Assembly (NCBI GenBank): GCA_024362935.1
Contig: JANCRA010000006.1
Span: forward strand, 32,481,924 to 32,545,923
Length of the DNA: 64,000 nucleotides
Reading direction: 5' to 3'
Source: Setophaga petechia
Lineage: Eukaryota; Chordata; Aves; Passeriformes; Parulidae
Under the pieces are notes generated by a model. It was not told the DNA's origin and searched no databases. It was given only the letters and a program-made list of their open reading frames with translations. This document shows, one piece after another, positions 42,605-54,979 of this stretch (positions are counted from its first letter, which is position 1; every line of letters starts with the position of its first letter). Both the position numbers and the translations under genes were made by a program.

Positions 42605-43544
42605 GACACAAGCTGGCCGGCTCTGGGCTCAGCACACCCCAAACAGAGGGGCAGGAAGATGCAGCGGCTGTTTTGCAGCCCTGCCCAAGAGAGGTGCGAA
42701 GGGTCTCCCCCCTCTGGTCTCGCTTGGTTGGGTTTCTGACTGGGCCTGAGGCGAGGGCTGCCATTCCTCACTTGTAGGGAGACCACAGCTGCCAGAACCA
42801 CACCGAGCCTGCAGGCACTGCCCGACAATGCTGCAGCCACTGGGACGGTCCTGCCTCTGAGGCTCAGCCACTCCCTGCTGCTGCTGCTGCTTTCAGGCAC
42901 ACGCAGAGCTCATTGTTAGGCCACAACGGTCTCTGCTTCTGCCCTCTTCCTGTCCCTGTGTAGGGATGGAGCATTGCTGTGCTTTCAGGAAGCTCTCTGT
43001 GAAAAACTTCCAGCATTGCAAGCTCCTCTGCTCTCCATAGATGCATGCTGTGGAATCCCTCACAGCTGCCTTCAGAGCATCCTCAAGCTGGCTCTTCTAA
43101 AACCCAGGCTCCTTGTTCCCTTCAGCATGCTCAGCACGACCTTCAACTCCATGGTGCCGTGCAACTGGAGCAGTAGCACAGGGACCTTTGCAGCCTGAGC
43201 TGCCCTTGTTCCTCTCTGCCCGTGCACAGAACACAGCGTGGAAGAGAACGGCAGCAGGGCCCTGCGTGTCCCCGGGCTCAGGGTTTGTGCCACTTCAGCT
43301 CCATGGACACGTGGGTAAAGTGACAAAGCTAAAACTGTTTATTAAGGGAAGGCAAAGCAAAGGGGTGAACTGGGAGGCAAAAAAGGGGCTGGGCAGGGCC
43401 TGGGGGCTGGAGAGAGGGAGGGAGCTGCCAACAAGGAGTGAGATGCCAGGAGCCCCTGGAGCTTCCCACAGGCTCAGCTGTGACCAACAAGAGCTGTGCC
43501 TGGAGTTCCAGCTGGAACCCTGTGCTCTGCAGGTGGTCTCATCT
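42605..43544. other. Spacer downstream of the MROH-like gene, no gene supported
   Basis: GC-rich with several weak ORFs on both strands. A minus frame (42900-42457) contains a hydrophobic VAAALSGSACRLGVVLAAVV stretch but no family match. No RNA gene is seen. Confidence 0.4.
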
Positions 43545-46500
43545 TTATTGGCAACTGGGGGTTGCCCAAGGACATGGGTTCTTCTTAACCTGCAGATGAA
43601 GTTCAGCAGATCTTGCCTCAAACTTCATCAGCTGGATAACTTGGTTGCTGAAGAAAGGGCACTCGTACTCCTTCAGGGCTTGAAGGGCTGGAAAAAAGAA
43701 GCCCAGAGCCACAGTTAGAGGCCGGATTGCAGGAATCCAGGGAAATACTCCTGCCAGGCAATCTCAGCCGGCTCCTGCTACGGCCAGAAGGGAGCCGGAG
43801 ACACAGGCTTGGGCCGGAAGGTGCTGGCCTCGGCTGCCCCTCGTGTCCCTGAAAGCACTCCGGGCTCTGTCCCCGCCGCCCCTCGTCCACACAGGGAGCA
43901 GAGCCCTCGGCAGCCCGGGCAGGGATTGTAGCTCCGGAGCCGGGATTTGCAGCTGCCCCCGGCGGCCCTCGCTGGCACCCCCGCGGCTGCCCCCACTCAC
44001 CCTGACTGAGGACCTGGAGCTCCTCCTTCTGCCCCACCATAAGCACTCCGGCCAGCCCTGGCAGGACAGAGCCCGTGGCGGCGCCAGGCGGCACAGCTGC
44101 CCGACACGGGCGCTGCCACCCTGCGGTCGCACGCCCTCCTGCCCGGGCAGGGCTCCTGCCGGCCCTGCCGCACGCTGCCGCCCGAGGGCTCGGCTGCGGG
44201 AGGGCGGTGGCAGCGCCGAGGGCGGGCGGGGCTGCAGCGGCCCGGGCGCGGCTCCCGCTGGAGCCGGGGCAGCGGCCGGGCCGGGGGCAGGGAGGGGCGC
44301 CGGGCTCGGGGCTCACCCATCAGCCTGGCGGCCGCCTGTCGCAGGGGCCTCTGTGGGCTCTGCAGGTGCGGCAGGGCCCAGCGCAGGTGCTCGGCCGCTC
44401 GGCTCTCGTCCTGCAGCAGCTGCGGGGAGCGCCGGCAGGGAAGGCTCGGCGCGGGCTCTGCCCCTCGGCCGGGCGGTGCCTGCGCCCAGCAGCGGCCGAG
44501 CCGGCCCGCACGGCCCGGGGCAGGGAGCGGCGTGCGGGGCGCAGGCTGGCGGGCCCGGCTGCGGGGCCGGGCAGGGCCACAGCTGCCAGCCCCCCGCACC
44601 GAGCACCGGGGGCAGGGCTCGGGCTCCTGGGCTGTCCTTACCAGGCTGTCGGCGAACTTCATCCGCCGCTCCTTCGTCAGCAGTTCCTCGAGGTCCCTCC
44701 TCCTCGGGAAGCGTGCCGCACAAAGCAGGGCTTGGCCAGAGGCCTGGAGTGCGGCAGAGAGCCGCAGGTGGCACCAGAGCCCAGGGCACGGCGCCCGTGT
44801 CCCTGCGCCACGGCCAGGGGAGGCTGGAGCCCGCCAGGCGCCAGGGCAGAAACCGGCCAAGCCCCTTGCCAGGGATGCGGCAGCGTCACACAAAACCTGA
44901 CCTTGGCCACCTGCAGGTTCTCATCGTGCCAGCGCAAGAATAGAGGGAGCAGGCTCTGGTTCACGATTGTCGTGAGAAGTTCTTCCCCCTCTTCCATTAC
45001 CAGCTCCATCACCTTGCAGAAGAGCTGAATGGAGAGCAGCTGCACGTGCTTTTGTTCTGGAAGGAAAGGAAAAGTCCTAAGCACCAACTACTTCAGGCCC
45101 ATTGGGGCAAAGGCCCAGAACTGCACAGAACACAAAGTTTCCAGGTAGCCACTGCCCCCTTCTCACCAGCGAGGGCTCTTGGCCGAGCACCATGCGGCCT
45201 CTGAGCGCCAGGCGCAGCCTGTCCCTGCACTGGGTCGGCAGGTGCCTGGATACCACCAGCAGGGCACTGGGACCGTGTTTGCTCAGGTCCAGGCACTCGA
45301 GGAGCGGAAAGGCACAGGAGGGCAGTGACGGGGGAACCGGCCAGCAGGAGCCCAGAGCCTCACAGGGCCGGGCCCAGGCAGCAGCAGCAGCACAGGGCGC
45401 AGGCAGCGTGCCAGGCAGCTGCAGCTACGAGAGGCCCGAGAGCTGGGAGGCAGCTCAGCCAGGCAGCGCTGGACACCCGGCTCACCTCCACAAAGAAGGC
45501 CAGGGCAGGCAAATGCCAGCAGGTCTGTTTCCCCATGAGCAGGCTTAGCAGGTGCAAGGCCATGTAGGGACACAAGGGACTCAAGCCACGGCGCATCTCC
45601 CTGGCAGGGGAAAAAGGCACCAAGGCCCTGAGCCTCCCAGGGTGGGCAAACCTCTCCCAGGAGTGACTCACAGAGGTCTGATCTTTCCCCAGCGCTCTGC
45701 AAGTGCATATGAGCCCCTTGGGAGGCAGCTGCTCCTGGGCATCCTCCTCTCCCAGCCCTTTGCAGTCTGCTCGGCCCTCCCTCGGTGACAAGGCCCTCTC
45801 GCTTACGACCCCGGGGACTGTGTGGGGCACTGCGGGCACAGGGCACAAATGCTGGCAGTGGTGGCAGGAGTAAGGGATGTCACCTGGCCAGCAGACCCGC
45901 TGCATAGTGCTGGGTGTCGGCACAGAGCAGGGTGTCGCAGAGCTGCTTGTGCTCTGAAGCCAGCAGATTCTTGCCAAAGCCCAGGCAGGAGAGCAGAGCC
46001 TTCATGGTCTCATGGTCTGCGCTGCAAACCTGCCTGCCAAGCAAAGGCCAGGTCATTCTGGGAGCGCTGGCCCTGGCCACGAGGGCATGGGAAGGACGGG
46101 GTGCCTGGTACCTGTTGGGGTGGCTGGGAAGGCTGTGTTCCTCCAGGCACGCTCTCCAGAAGCTCCGGGTCTCAACGTCCCCTGGCATCTGCTCTGTGGC
46201 GGTGACAATTTGCAAGAACAGAGCCATGAACAGTTGGGGAGAATGAAGCAGAATGGCATAGTGCCACTCGGACATGGGGGCAATCCTCCACATTGTCAGA
46301 GTTGCCTGCAAGAGACAAAGTAGCCCGAGACAGCGCTCAGTGCCAGGGTGTCCATGAGGCAGGGCCCGAGGGGAGACGCAGGGAGAGCACCCGGCCTGCT
46401 GCCCCTGAGCCTGCCCCTAGGCCAGCTTTGAGCCCAGGCAGGGAGCTGCAGGCTGGGGAGAGCAGGGAGAGCTGCTGGAGAGGCGACCGGGAGGGCGAGC

Positions 46501-47596
46501 AAAGGCCAGCTCCAGAAACTCACAGCCAGGGCAAGGACGGCCTTGTTGTCCCCCCAGGAGAAGCTGCCGTAGGGTGGCTGCTCCTCCATGGCAGAGAGCA
46601 GCGCTGGAAGCACCTCCTGGGCGGCCACTCTCGACGTGCCCATGGCTCTCCACATCAGCACGGTGGCTCTGTGGGAGCAGAGCTGTGTGTCAGCAGCGTG
46701 CCGCGTGCAGCTGCGTGGGGCCGGGTGACAGAGCCTCGGTGCCCTGAGGAGCAGGGAGGGAGCATGGCAGAGGCTCAGGAAACAGAAAGGCCCGAGTTTC
46801 CCGCAGCTCTCCATCTGTCTGGCAGAGCCCGCTGGACAGGCTGTACAGGGCGAGGGGCCCTGTGGGCCGGTGAGCCCCGAGCTCTCGAGGCAGTTGTGCC
46901 CCGTACCCCCAACACGCTGGGGCACAGCGCAGAAGGCTCATCACCACTTGAGCAGGGTGTTCTTCAGTCAGGCTCAGAATCTCCGTTTGCAGCCCGGCAT
47001 CCACAGTGACACAGGACGCCAGTCTCTGGAAAATGTCCCTGACCGTGGCCAGCACCTGGAGGAGGCAGCATGGGAAAGACTTGGAGTGCTGTCCAAGGCA
47101 GACACTTGGCCAGCTTCCCCCAAGAAGTGCTTGCCTTCCCACACCAGTGTGATGGCCTCAAAGGCTGAGGGGGTCCAGCATATGTAGCTTGAGGGGCCAC
47201 ATGATCCTGGGAGACCTTCAGCCCTGGCCCCATGCTGCTTACCTGCTGTGGAGAAGCAGCACGCTTCTGGAAAACCTCCAGAGTGGGTGCAGGAGTCCCG
47301 GTCAGTGTGGGCCTGGCTTGAGTCTCTGGCATGCCCTGAGCCTGGGTGTCAGTGGTGGCCATGCCCTCAGTCAGGGCCATGTCAGCCTCCGCCCTGCCCT
47401 CAGCCGTGTCCTGCTCAGAGGCTGCTGCGAGCTCTGAGGACGCTGAGCTGGCAGCAGGCTCTGCCCGCAGCTGGCCAGGCCTGGAGTCGGGCTGGGCCGT
47501 GCCCTTGGTGTTGGTGCCGCCGGTCTTTGTGCAGCCAAGGTGCAGGAGCCTCCGCAGTGTCTGCAGCAGAAGGGCGGGAAGAGAGGAACGTTCCAT
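43545..47596 (-). pseudogene. Maestro HEAT-like repeat (MROH-like) gene, decayed
   Basis: Exons, minus strand: 47596-47243 (putative start MERSSLPALLLQTLRRLLHL), 47055-46907, 46668-46524, 46305-46112, 46029-45884, 45600-45486, 45295-45167, 45056-44902, 44743-44642, 44419-44317, 44045-44001, 43687-43545. Products are HEAT-like helices typical of MROH proteins (for example LLSIQLFCKVMELV, HLRWALPHLQSPQRPLR). The terminal exon stops at TAA 43547-43545, which overlaps an AATAAA. Defects: a tandem 8-bp duplication at 46002-46017 shifts frame in the fifth exon; the exon equivalent to 53065-52889 of the neighbouring copy is absent; the 45056 exon has lost one base at its start; the 44045 exon is four codons short. 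MROH proteins are large HEAT-repeat scaffolds of poorly known function. A transcribed pseudogene is the best reading. Confidence 0.75.
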
Positions 47597-47979
47597 GGCC
47601 TGCTCCAAGCGCGGGACTCGGCCGGGCAGTGCCAGCAGGCCCGGCCCAGGTGGGGACGGCCGCAGGTACCTGCGCTGCTCTGCAGAAGAGGCCACAGGTG
47701 GATTCCTGCTCTTGAGACCAGTCCTTGGCTGCATCAGGCAAAGAGTGAGCGTAGCCAGAGCTGAGGGGCTGCGGGAGAGACCGGAGAACACAGCCCAGCC
47801 CTGCGCTGCCCAGGCAGGGAGAGCCCCGGCATGCTGCAGGGGGATGGAGCACGGCCACTGCGCATGTCTGCCCAACCCCTCTTCTGTCTTGTCCGTGGGC
47901 AATTCCCCAGGGGATGGCATGGCATGGCATGGGGCCAAGTTGGGTGCAGGCTCTAGCCCTGCAGCCCAGCTCTGCCACT

Positions 47980-48115
47980 CATCCTCCTGCGGTGGATGGA
48001 ATGGCACCACCTCTTCAGTCTCCAGTGCTGGGGCAGCTCCAGGGCCTTCTTCCTCCTCCTCCATCCAGTCCAGCTTGGGCACTCTCGGGGGTCTCTGCTC
48101 TATGTGAGTGCCTGG
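47980..48115 (-). other. Candidate upstream exon of the MROH-like gene (acidic)
   Basis: Within a long minus frame that runs 48268-46964, the segment PRVPKLDWMEEEEEGPGAAP followed by VVPFHPPQEDEW looks like real coding sequence, rather than the low-complexity surroundings. It lies upstream of the putative start exon in the same orientation. The splice borders were not settled. Confidence 0.35.
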
Positions 48116-48299
48116 AGCTACTTGCAGGAGAGATGGCTTGGGAAAGCTCCGGGGCACCAAGTCCCACACTCTGCCCTTGAGGGCAGCTGCAGAATAGAAG
48201 CCGCAGAAGGCCACGGGTAACCGAGTCCTGTGCTCTGGCCTTGAGCTCAGCTGCAGGAACAACGCCACAGAAAAGCCCCGGGTAAGACAGGAACGAGTG

Positions 48300-49490
48300 C
48301 GCTGTGCGGGGGCTCCTCACGGCACCGCTCTGTCCCATTATGCCCCGTTGCATGTTCCCAGCACCTGGGCAAGCTTCTATTTCCCACGTATCAAAAAGGG
48401 GCCTTGGACACCGGGTTCCGTTCCATGGCACGCTGACTGTGCTGCAGCGTGTCACCCACAGCCATTGCACACACTGTCTCCTGCCCTGGGGCCGCCCCCA
48501 GCCCAGCCAAAGTGGCCCAGGCAGGAAGGAATGCCTGGCCCCAGGTGTCTGAGACAGCCCGCAAAAGACCTTTAGGAAGGGCTCAGACCATCAGCAAACA
48601 CCGCCCGGCTCTGTGGGCTCAGTCCTATCCCCATATCTTTCCCTGACAGCATTTGAATTTCTAAATGAGAATCATTTGAAGGGAGGGGATTTACATTTTC
48701 CATTTCAGAGAAGCCTTCTTCCTTCCTGAGCAGACACCTCTCTCTTCAAACCAAGACACTTGTTTATCATCTTGCAGATGCGCAGTTGCTGGGCAGCCCC
48801 GTTCTACACCAGGGACCTGGAGAACCATTCCCAGCAACTGGGAAAATCCTGCGGGGTCCATCCACCCATAGAAGAGGTCTCCAAATTTGCCCGGAAAGTG
48901 GGTCCAGCTTTTATAGGCCAAAAAGAGCAAGTCCAAGTGACTCGATGATATTTTTAGCCCAGATAGCCCTGCAGCTGAAGGCACACTTCACAATCAGCAG
49001 GGGACACAGCTAGACCAAAGCCCAGATCTCTTCCAGGAGCCTTTCTCCTCAAACATCCTTCAAACGAGCCTCCATTCAAGTCAGCTGGGAAAGTTTCTTC
49101 CAATGATACATGCTGGCACATAACTAGACAGGGTTATGTGAAAGATTCTAAAGCAGCAGCTCTGGAGTCAAAGAGCCAGCACTAAGAGTCCTTGTCATGT
49201 CTTTGTAGCTAAATCCCACTTCGAGGGAGTGGAAGGAGTTTGGAACGAGCTAGAGAGCGGAGCTCTGAGTTTTTAGATGATGCCATTGCTTTTTCTTCTC
49301 TTCTACATAGACAGGAAGAGTGAGTTTGGCTCACATCTCCACCGCATGGCTCACAGGGCCGCAGAACTTGTAGTTACAAGAGCTTTGAAGGATTCTTGGC
49401 TAAGAAGACACGGGCAAGAAGGACATTTCTGTTTTGGAGCCAATCCTTCAATATTTCATCTTACAGACTCATGCTCTCGGGGTCTCTAGC
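48300..49490. other. Mostly unassigned
   Basis: A possible exon-like segment is seen at 48786-48948 on + (after TCATCTTGCAG; reads RSCWAAPFYTRDLENHSQQL), with an equally open antisense frame at 48984-48691. No family is recognised on either strand. Nothing else is seen. Confidence 0.3.
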
Positions 49491-50102
49491 TGGTCAGAGT
49501 GACCCCAAGATAAGTTAGAAAGTCTCTTTTCCCAGCCCGGCGGTGGAAGAAGGAGTCAGAGCTCTTTGTTTCTCGGTCTCAAGGTTGGTTATTGTATCTT
49601 ATCTATAAATATCTTTCTCCTGTCCTGCCGAGGTCCGCTCAGCAAGACAGTCTAAGGCGCTCTGCCTCCCCCGGGGCGCTGTTATCTTTTATACTAAAAA
49701 CAACGACGTGTACAATATTTACAATTGCCTTCCAATACCTATCGTCTACGTTAGACAGTGAGCTTCTACTCTAAACCAATCTAACAGTGCCAACATCACA
49801 GCAGAAGATGGAGGCCAAGAAGAAGAAGGAGAAAAGCTGGACATGTCCATATTCCTCCATCTTGCCCCCTGAAGCCCCATTCTAAAAACCCCAAAAATCT
49901 ATTTTCCCACTCTGTGATAAATTCACTATCATTCTACTTAAACTTTTGTGGCTTGTCATTCTTCATACAAGGTTGGTCATTGTTTTTTCCAAGGGCTATA
50001 TCAAAGGCACAGGAGTCTTGGGATCTGTGCCAAGGCCTCTGAGCCTTCTGACAAGGTCTCGAGTCCTGCAGGGCAGCCAGAGGAATTTCCTGCATTCCCA
50101 CA
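49491..50102 (-). repeat. Probable solo LTR, minus orientation
   Basis: On the minus strand it starts TGTGGGAATGCAGG, contains a TATAAAAGATAACAG core promoter-like element (about 49685-49700 on +), and ends CACTCTGACCA. The size of ~612 bp fits an avian ERVL-type LTR. No internal region flanks it. It sits between the two MROH-like genes. Confidence 0.55.
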
Positions 50103-51073
50103 TCATGCTACAGTGTAAGCTTCCTTAGCCAATCATGTTATGACACACAAACCTTCAGCACTGCATCCGCAACTTCTTGTTTACCATTGGAACTACTTTG
50201 ATTTTTTTCTAGATCTTGAACTCTAAAACTCTAAACTTTCCTCCCCTGCAACTTTCCTCCCCGTGTCTCTGCTATCAACTCGAAATCCGCATTCTCGCTT
50301 CTAGCACCTAAGTTTGGAAGCCCTTTCCAAGGTCTCAGATCAAATCCTGTGTTTAATTCTAAGCTTTGCGGACAAGACCAAAGGTCTGAGATTTCCCTGC
50401 ATTTGGGTTTCCAACACCACTGATGCTGTTAGTTCCAGCATGCCCAGGATCCCTCTTGCAAGTCAACTCTGGCAGGAACAAGGCGGCTGCCAGGGGGCTG
50501 CTTGTGGCCTCTGAGAGGCCATTGCTCAGGGCTTGCCAGTGCCCCAGCCCCTCAGGCTCTGCCCCAGCCTGGCCAGGCTGCCTGGCAGCAGCAGCGCTGC
50601 AGCCCCACAGCAGCTGCAGAGCAGCCCCATGCAGAGGCACCTGGGAGCCCTCGGCAAGGCAGCCAGCAGCACACAGGCAGGAGGACACGGATGGCGCTTC
50701 CTGCCTGGCACGGGGCTTGTGGCCATCTCCAGGCACCGCTCTGGCAGGGACCCCGCAGCTCCGGCCCCTGCCCAGCCGCTCTGTGGGCAGCACAAAGGCT
50801 TCAGCAGAAGCACCAAAGGCCAAAGGGCTTCTGGCCACTTCCCCTTGCCCACTGCACGCCTGGGCAGCTGGCTGAGCACAAGCACCCTTTTCCCCCTCCT
50901 CCCCTATTCCCTGTGGACCCTGGGCAGCAAAGAAAATCTCCTGGGAGTGTGTATATTATAACACGGTCTATATTTACAAAGGGTGAGAAATAGAATGGAA
51001 GAAAAGAAAAATCTGAAAGAAAAGTAAACATCCCCACTGGCTCAGGCTGCGCCAGCAAAGAGACCCTCCCGCA
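50103..51073. other. No gene supported
   Basis: An AT-rich half, then a GC-rich half (50440-50900) with overlapping low-complexity ORFs on both strands. It lies 3' of the MROH-like gene that stops at 51074. Confidence 0.4.
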
Positions 51074-53065
51074 TCATCTCTCTACAGAGCTCAGGCAGTA
51101 CAACCAGCCGAGCCGCAACAGACGAGGCCGAGTGATCCATGCCCTGTGCAGCTGATCGTGCAGCCTCTGGAAGATGGAATATCGCCCTCGCTGTGTTGCT
51201 CGGAGGACATGCAGTGTTTCATGTGCCAGCTCTGACACGGCACTGCTCACGTCCTCCGTCAGGCGTTCCAGGGCTGCAAGAGAGAGGAATGGAGCCAAGG
51301 TCAGATGCCGGATCTGTGGGGAGCCAAGGAGAGCCCCCTGCCAGGGCCATCCCAGCCGGCTCTTGCCATGGCCAGGAGGGAGCAGGGAGCAAGGGGATCA
51401 GCCCGAAGCTGCTGGCCACCAATGGCCCAGGTGGCCCTGAAATCTCAGGGTGCTCTGACCCCCGGAGCAGAGCCCTCCGCAGCCGGGGCAGGGCTTGCAG
51501 CTCTCCCAGTGCCAGCCCGCGCTGTCAGCCCGCTGCCCTCGCTCACCAGTGCAGATCAGCTGCAGCTCTCGTTGCTGCCCCCTCAGGCGCCGCCCGGCCA
51601 TGCCTGTGAACACAGAGCCTGTCACGGCCCCAGCGGCACAGCTCCCTGCCAGCGGCGCTGTGGCCACATGGGCTGCTGGCCCGGCAGGTCTCAGCCCGGC
51701 CCTTGGCGCACGCTGCCGGCCCAGGGCACGGCTGCCAGAGGGCGGCAGCAGCAATGCCCAGGCCAGGCGGGGCTCCACGGCGCCGGGCCCGGCTTGCGCT
51801 GCCGGGGCAGCAGGCGGGGCTGGGGCCGAGCTGCGGCGGGCCGGGAAGGGGAGGGAACCCGGGCTTGTGGCTCACCCATGAACCTGATGGCCGCCTCTCG
51901 CAGGGGCTCCTGTGGGCTCTGCAGGTAGCGCAGGGCCCGGCGCAGGTGCTCGGCCGCTCGGCTGCTTTCCTCTGCCAGCTGGAGAGAGCGGCAGGAGGGA
52001 AGGGTTGGCGTGCGCTCAGCCCCTGGGCCGGGCGCTGCCTGCCCCCAGCCCCGGTCTCCCCTGCCCGCACAGCCCTGAGGCGCGGCCAGCAGCCGCCGAC
52101 CGAGGGCTCCCGAGGGCAGGGGGCAGAGGGCCGGCTGCTGCCCAGGGAGCCGCGGTGCCGGCCCCCAGCCCTGCTGGGCCGGGGCTCCACGGGCACCCGG
52201 CTCGCGCCCATGGGAGCCTGGAGAAGAGCCCGTGCGGCCTCTGGCTGCAGCAGCAGCGGGCAGGGGCACAGCTGCCAGCCCCGCACACTGAGCACCGCCC
52301 TCAGGGGCCTTCTCCAGGCTGGGTGTTCTCGGCTGCTCTTACCAGGCCCTCGCCAATCCTCCATGTCTGATCCAGGTGTAGCATTTGTTCTAGATCCCTC
52401 CTCTTTAGGAATCTGGCTGCAGAATGCAGCGTTTCTCGGGAGGCCTGGAGAGCAGCAGAGAGGCACAGATGGCCCCACAGGCCAGGGCACAGGAGCATCC
52501 CAGTGCCGCAGCCTGGAGGAGGCTGCAGCATGCAAGGTGCCAGGGCAGGAGGCAGCCAAGCCCCCTCCCAGGGGGCAGCAGCCGGCCACAAGTCCTCACC
52601 TCAGCAAGAATCTGATTCTCATCATGGCAGTGGAAGTAGAGTGGGACCAGGCTCTGGTGCACGTGGGGCTTCAGGGCCTTTCTTCCATCTTTGGTTAGTA
52701 AGTCCAGCATCTCTTGAAAGACACACATGCAGCTCAGCTGCACCTGGATATCATCCTGTATGAAAGGAAGGGCAAAAGACCTCAGCATCAGCTGCTTCAG
52801 ACCCCTCAGGGCACAGGCCTGCATCTCCACAGGGCACCAAGTGTCCGGGCAGCAGCCAGTGGCCGTGGCTGTGGGCACAGAGCCTTACATGGTCAAAGAG
52901 TGGCAGGAGCGCCTCAGCCAGCGGCAGGGCGATGGGGGTGCCTATTGGGGCACCATTATCCAGGAGCAAGTATCTGAGTAGAAGAATGGTCATCCTGATC
53001 ATGTCGCTATCGTTTTCTTGCAGGAGCTCCACAAGACTTTCACTCAGGCTCCACATTTTTTCAGC
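51074..53065 (-). CDS. Maestro HEAT-like repeat (MROH-like) protein, C-terminal half
   Basis: Exons, minus strand: 53065-52889 (WSLSESLVELLQENDSDMIR...LPLAEALLPLFDH), 52755-52600 (VQLSCMCVFQEMLDLL...HQSLVPLYFHCHDENQ), 52444-52343 (ASRETLHSAARFLKRRDLEQ), 51978-51876 (SSRAAEHLRRALRYLQSPQE), 51603-51547 (MAGRRLRGQQRELQLICT), 51273-51074 (ending RLGWLYCLSSVER and TGA). All borders are AG/GT and phases agree throughout; no stop or shift is found. The family is the same as the gene at 43.5-47.6 kb, and exon lengths match (102, 103 bp). The 5' half is missing: the next upstream intron donor sequence ends exactly where an ERV LTR begins at 53275, and no N-terminal exons are recognised beyond the ERV. 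It is probably a truncated copy, though the visible part looks intact. Confidence 0.75.
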
Positions 53066-53274
53066 CTGTGTGGAACACAAGGTTGTGAAAGGCCACCCTG
53101 CTGCCGCAGGGCCCAGAGGCCAAAGGCCTGTCCCCAAGCACTGGGGCAGCTGAAGCGGGAGGCAGGAGAGCTGGAAGCAGCTGCCCCAGCGCCCCAAGCC
53201 CAGGCAAGGCCAAGCAACTGCGTTGCCCAGCCCCACGCTGCCTGCACGGCTTCAGCCACTGCCCCCTCCTCACC

Positions 53275-53568
53275 TGTCGCTATCAGACACAAAGGAACAC
53301 GAGCACACACCTCTTTCAAGGTGAAGGAAAAAAGGGAAGTTTTATTTTCTGACTCCTATATTTATAGTTTTACAAAGGTGACAGAGGATTGGAGGGTGAC
53401 AGTGACACCTCGCCAATGACACTGGCTACAACAACAGTCCATCAATTCTCTCCTCCTCCATCAAAGGAATGTGAACCACAAGTTATTTACAAGAAAGTGT
53501 GTGATAAAGTTCCTTAGAAGAATGTCAACATCAGAAGGCCTTGAGAATCTTAAAAAACCAGGGCGACA
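53275..53568 (-). repeat. 3' LTR of ERV-B
   Basis: The 294-bp LTR begins TGTCGC and ends GCGACA on +, an inverted terminal match. Purine-rich AGAAAAGGGTGAGA lies immediately upstream on the minus strand (polypurine tract, 53569-53582). Confidence 0.85.
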
Positions 53569-53644
53569 TCTCACCCTTTTCTGTTTAAAAAAAAGAAAAA
53601 AGGAAAAGAAAATGAACAATGCAAAAAGGAAGCATGAACGATGT

Positions 53645-54979
53645 TCAGTGTCCATTTGTAGAGGAATCATCTGAGTGATCACTCTCATCATCTGCATCCG
53701 AGTCATCATTCAATGATTCATCCGCCTGATGCCTTTCAGGTTGGTCACGGTTTCCATCCTGCTCGTCGCCTGGATTCTGCCTCTGCGGTCGCAGGTCAGG
53801 GCGAACACATTTTGAAGGTACCCAGCGTACCCCAGTATCTGTGGATACACAAGCATACCCGCGCCCCAAAGGGCTAAGGTCATAGGGACCTTCCCACTGT
53901 TTGGTGACTAAATTCCGCACCTGAACCTTTGCCTGAGGCTGATGTGCCTCGTCCGCAGCCTGCAACGAGAGATGGTGATTCAAAATGACAGGGTTATCTG
54001 AGTTCTGTGGCACAGTGAGATGATTAATTGTGCACAAAGCTTTTGCCAACCGACTTTGCGGGGTTTCACCCTGCATTCCCCGTTTTTGTTTTTGAAGAAC
54101 CCGCTTCAGAGTACCATGAGTGCGTTCCACAATAGCCTGACCAGTCGGAGAATGAGGGATACAAAACTTGTGTGAGACACCCCACAACTGCAGGAACTGC
54201 CGCACGTTTTGCGATGCGTAAGCAGGACCATTGTCGGATTTCACAGCAGAAGGTATGCCCAGAACGGCAAAGGCCTGCCTCCAGTGGGCGAGGACATCAC
54301 GGGCCTTCTCCCCAGTGTGAGCCAAAGCCGCATCGCAGAGAACATGTCCACCGTGACATGCACATACTTGAACCGGCCAAACTCGGCAATCTGGGTGACA
54401 TCAGTCTGCCAAAGCTCCAAGGCCCTAAGGCCTCTGGGGTTTACCTCTGCTGGCAAAGGCGGAGCAAGTGCATGGCAGTCATCACACGACTCAACAATGT
54501 CACGAGCCTCAGTTGGCGTCAGCTGAAACTGCTTCTGCAGGGTATGTGCGTTTTGGCAGGAAAACCCATGCAATGCCTCGGCCTGCGCGAGTGTATCAGG
54601 CTGAGGCGCCACCCATGCTGGGTTAGCCAACTTGTCGGCCCTCGCGTTACCTTCCACAATAAAGCCTGGCAAATCAGTGTGACTCCTCACATGCAGAACA
54701 TAAAAAGGATGAACCCGGGCCTGAATAGCACACCACAAGGTCTTCAGTAAATGGAACAAGGCAGGATTACTGACCTCCTTCAAAACCGAATGACCCAACC
54801 GTTGTGCGATATCAGCCACGTAGGCGGAATCCGTGACCAAGTTGAAAGGTTCCTGGGAAAATTTCTCAAATGCCATGACAGCAGCCCTCAATTCAACCAA
54901 TTGGGCTGACCCATCCTCATGGCCTTCCAGAACCTGCCACTCAGATCCATCCCGCCAGGTAACAATGGCCTTTCCTGTT
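53645..54979 (-). pseudogene. pol: ERV-B pol: RNase H end and integrase, frame-broken
   Basis: From the RNase H segment (FNLVTDSAYVADIAQRL, near 54825) through the integrase zinc region (HTDLPGF...) and catalytic core (LWQTDVTQI; KSDNGPAYAS; HSPTGQAIVERTH) to the SH3-like C-terminal domain (VRNLVTKQWEGPYDLS). One in-frame TAA lies at 54979-54977, just after the TDNSG of RNase H. One frameshift lies near 54330 within the integrase core. The C-terminal tail is unusually acidic and Ser/Asp-rich (ESLNDDSDADDESDHSDDSS) and ends at 53645. Confidence 0.8.

Noticed and set aside
43843..45028. Long + strand ORFs (366 and 317 codons)
   Set aside because: They are shadows of the minus-strand MROH-like exons in very GC-rich DNA; the exon and phase evidence is on the minus strand.
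46964..48268. A continuous 434-codon minus ORF
   Set aside because: It runs through clear splice sites. Only 47596-47243 and possibly 47980-48115 look coding, and the segment at 47055-46964 reads in the wrong frame relative to the HEAT exon.
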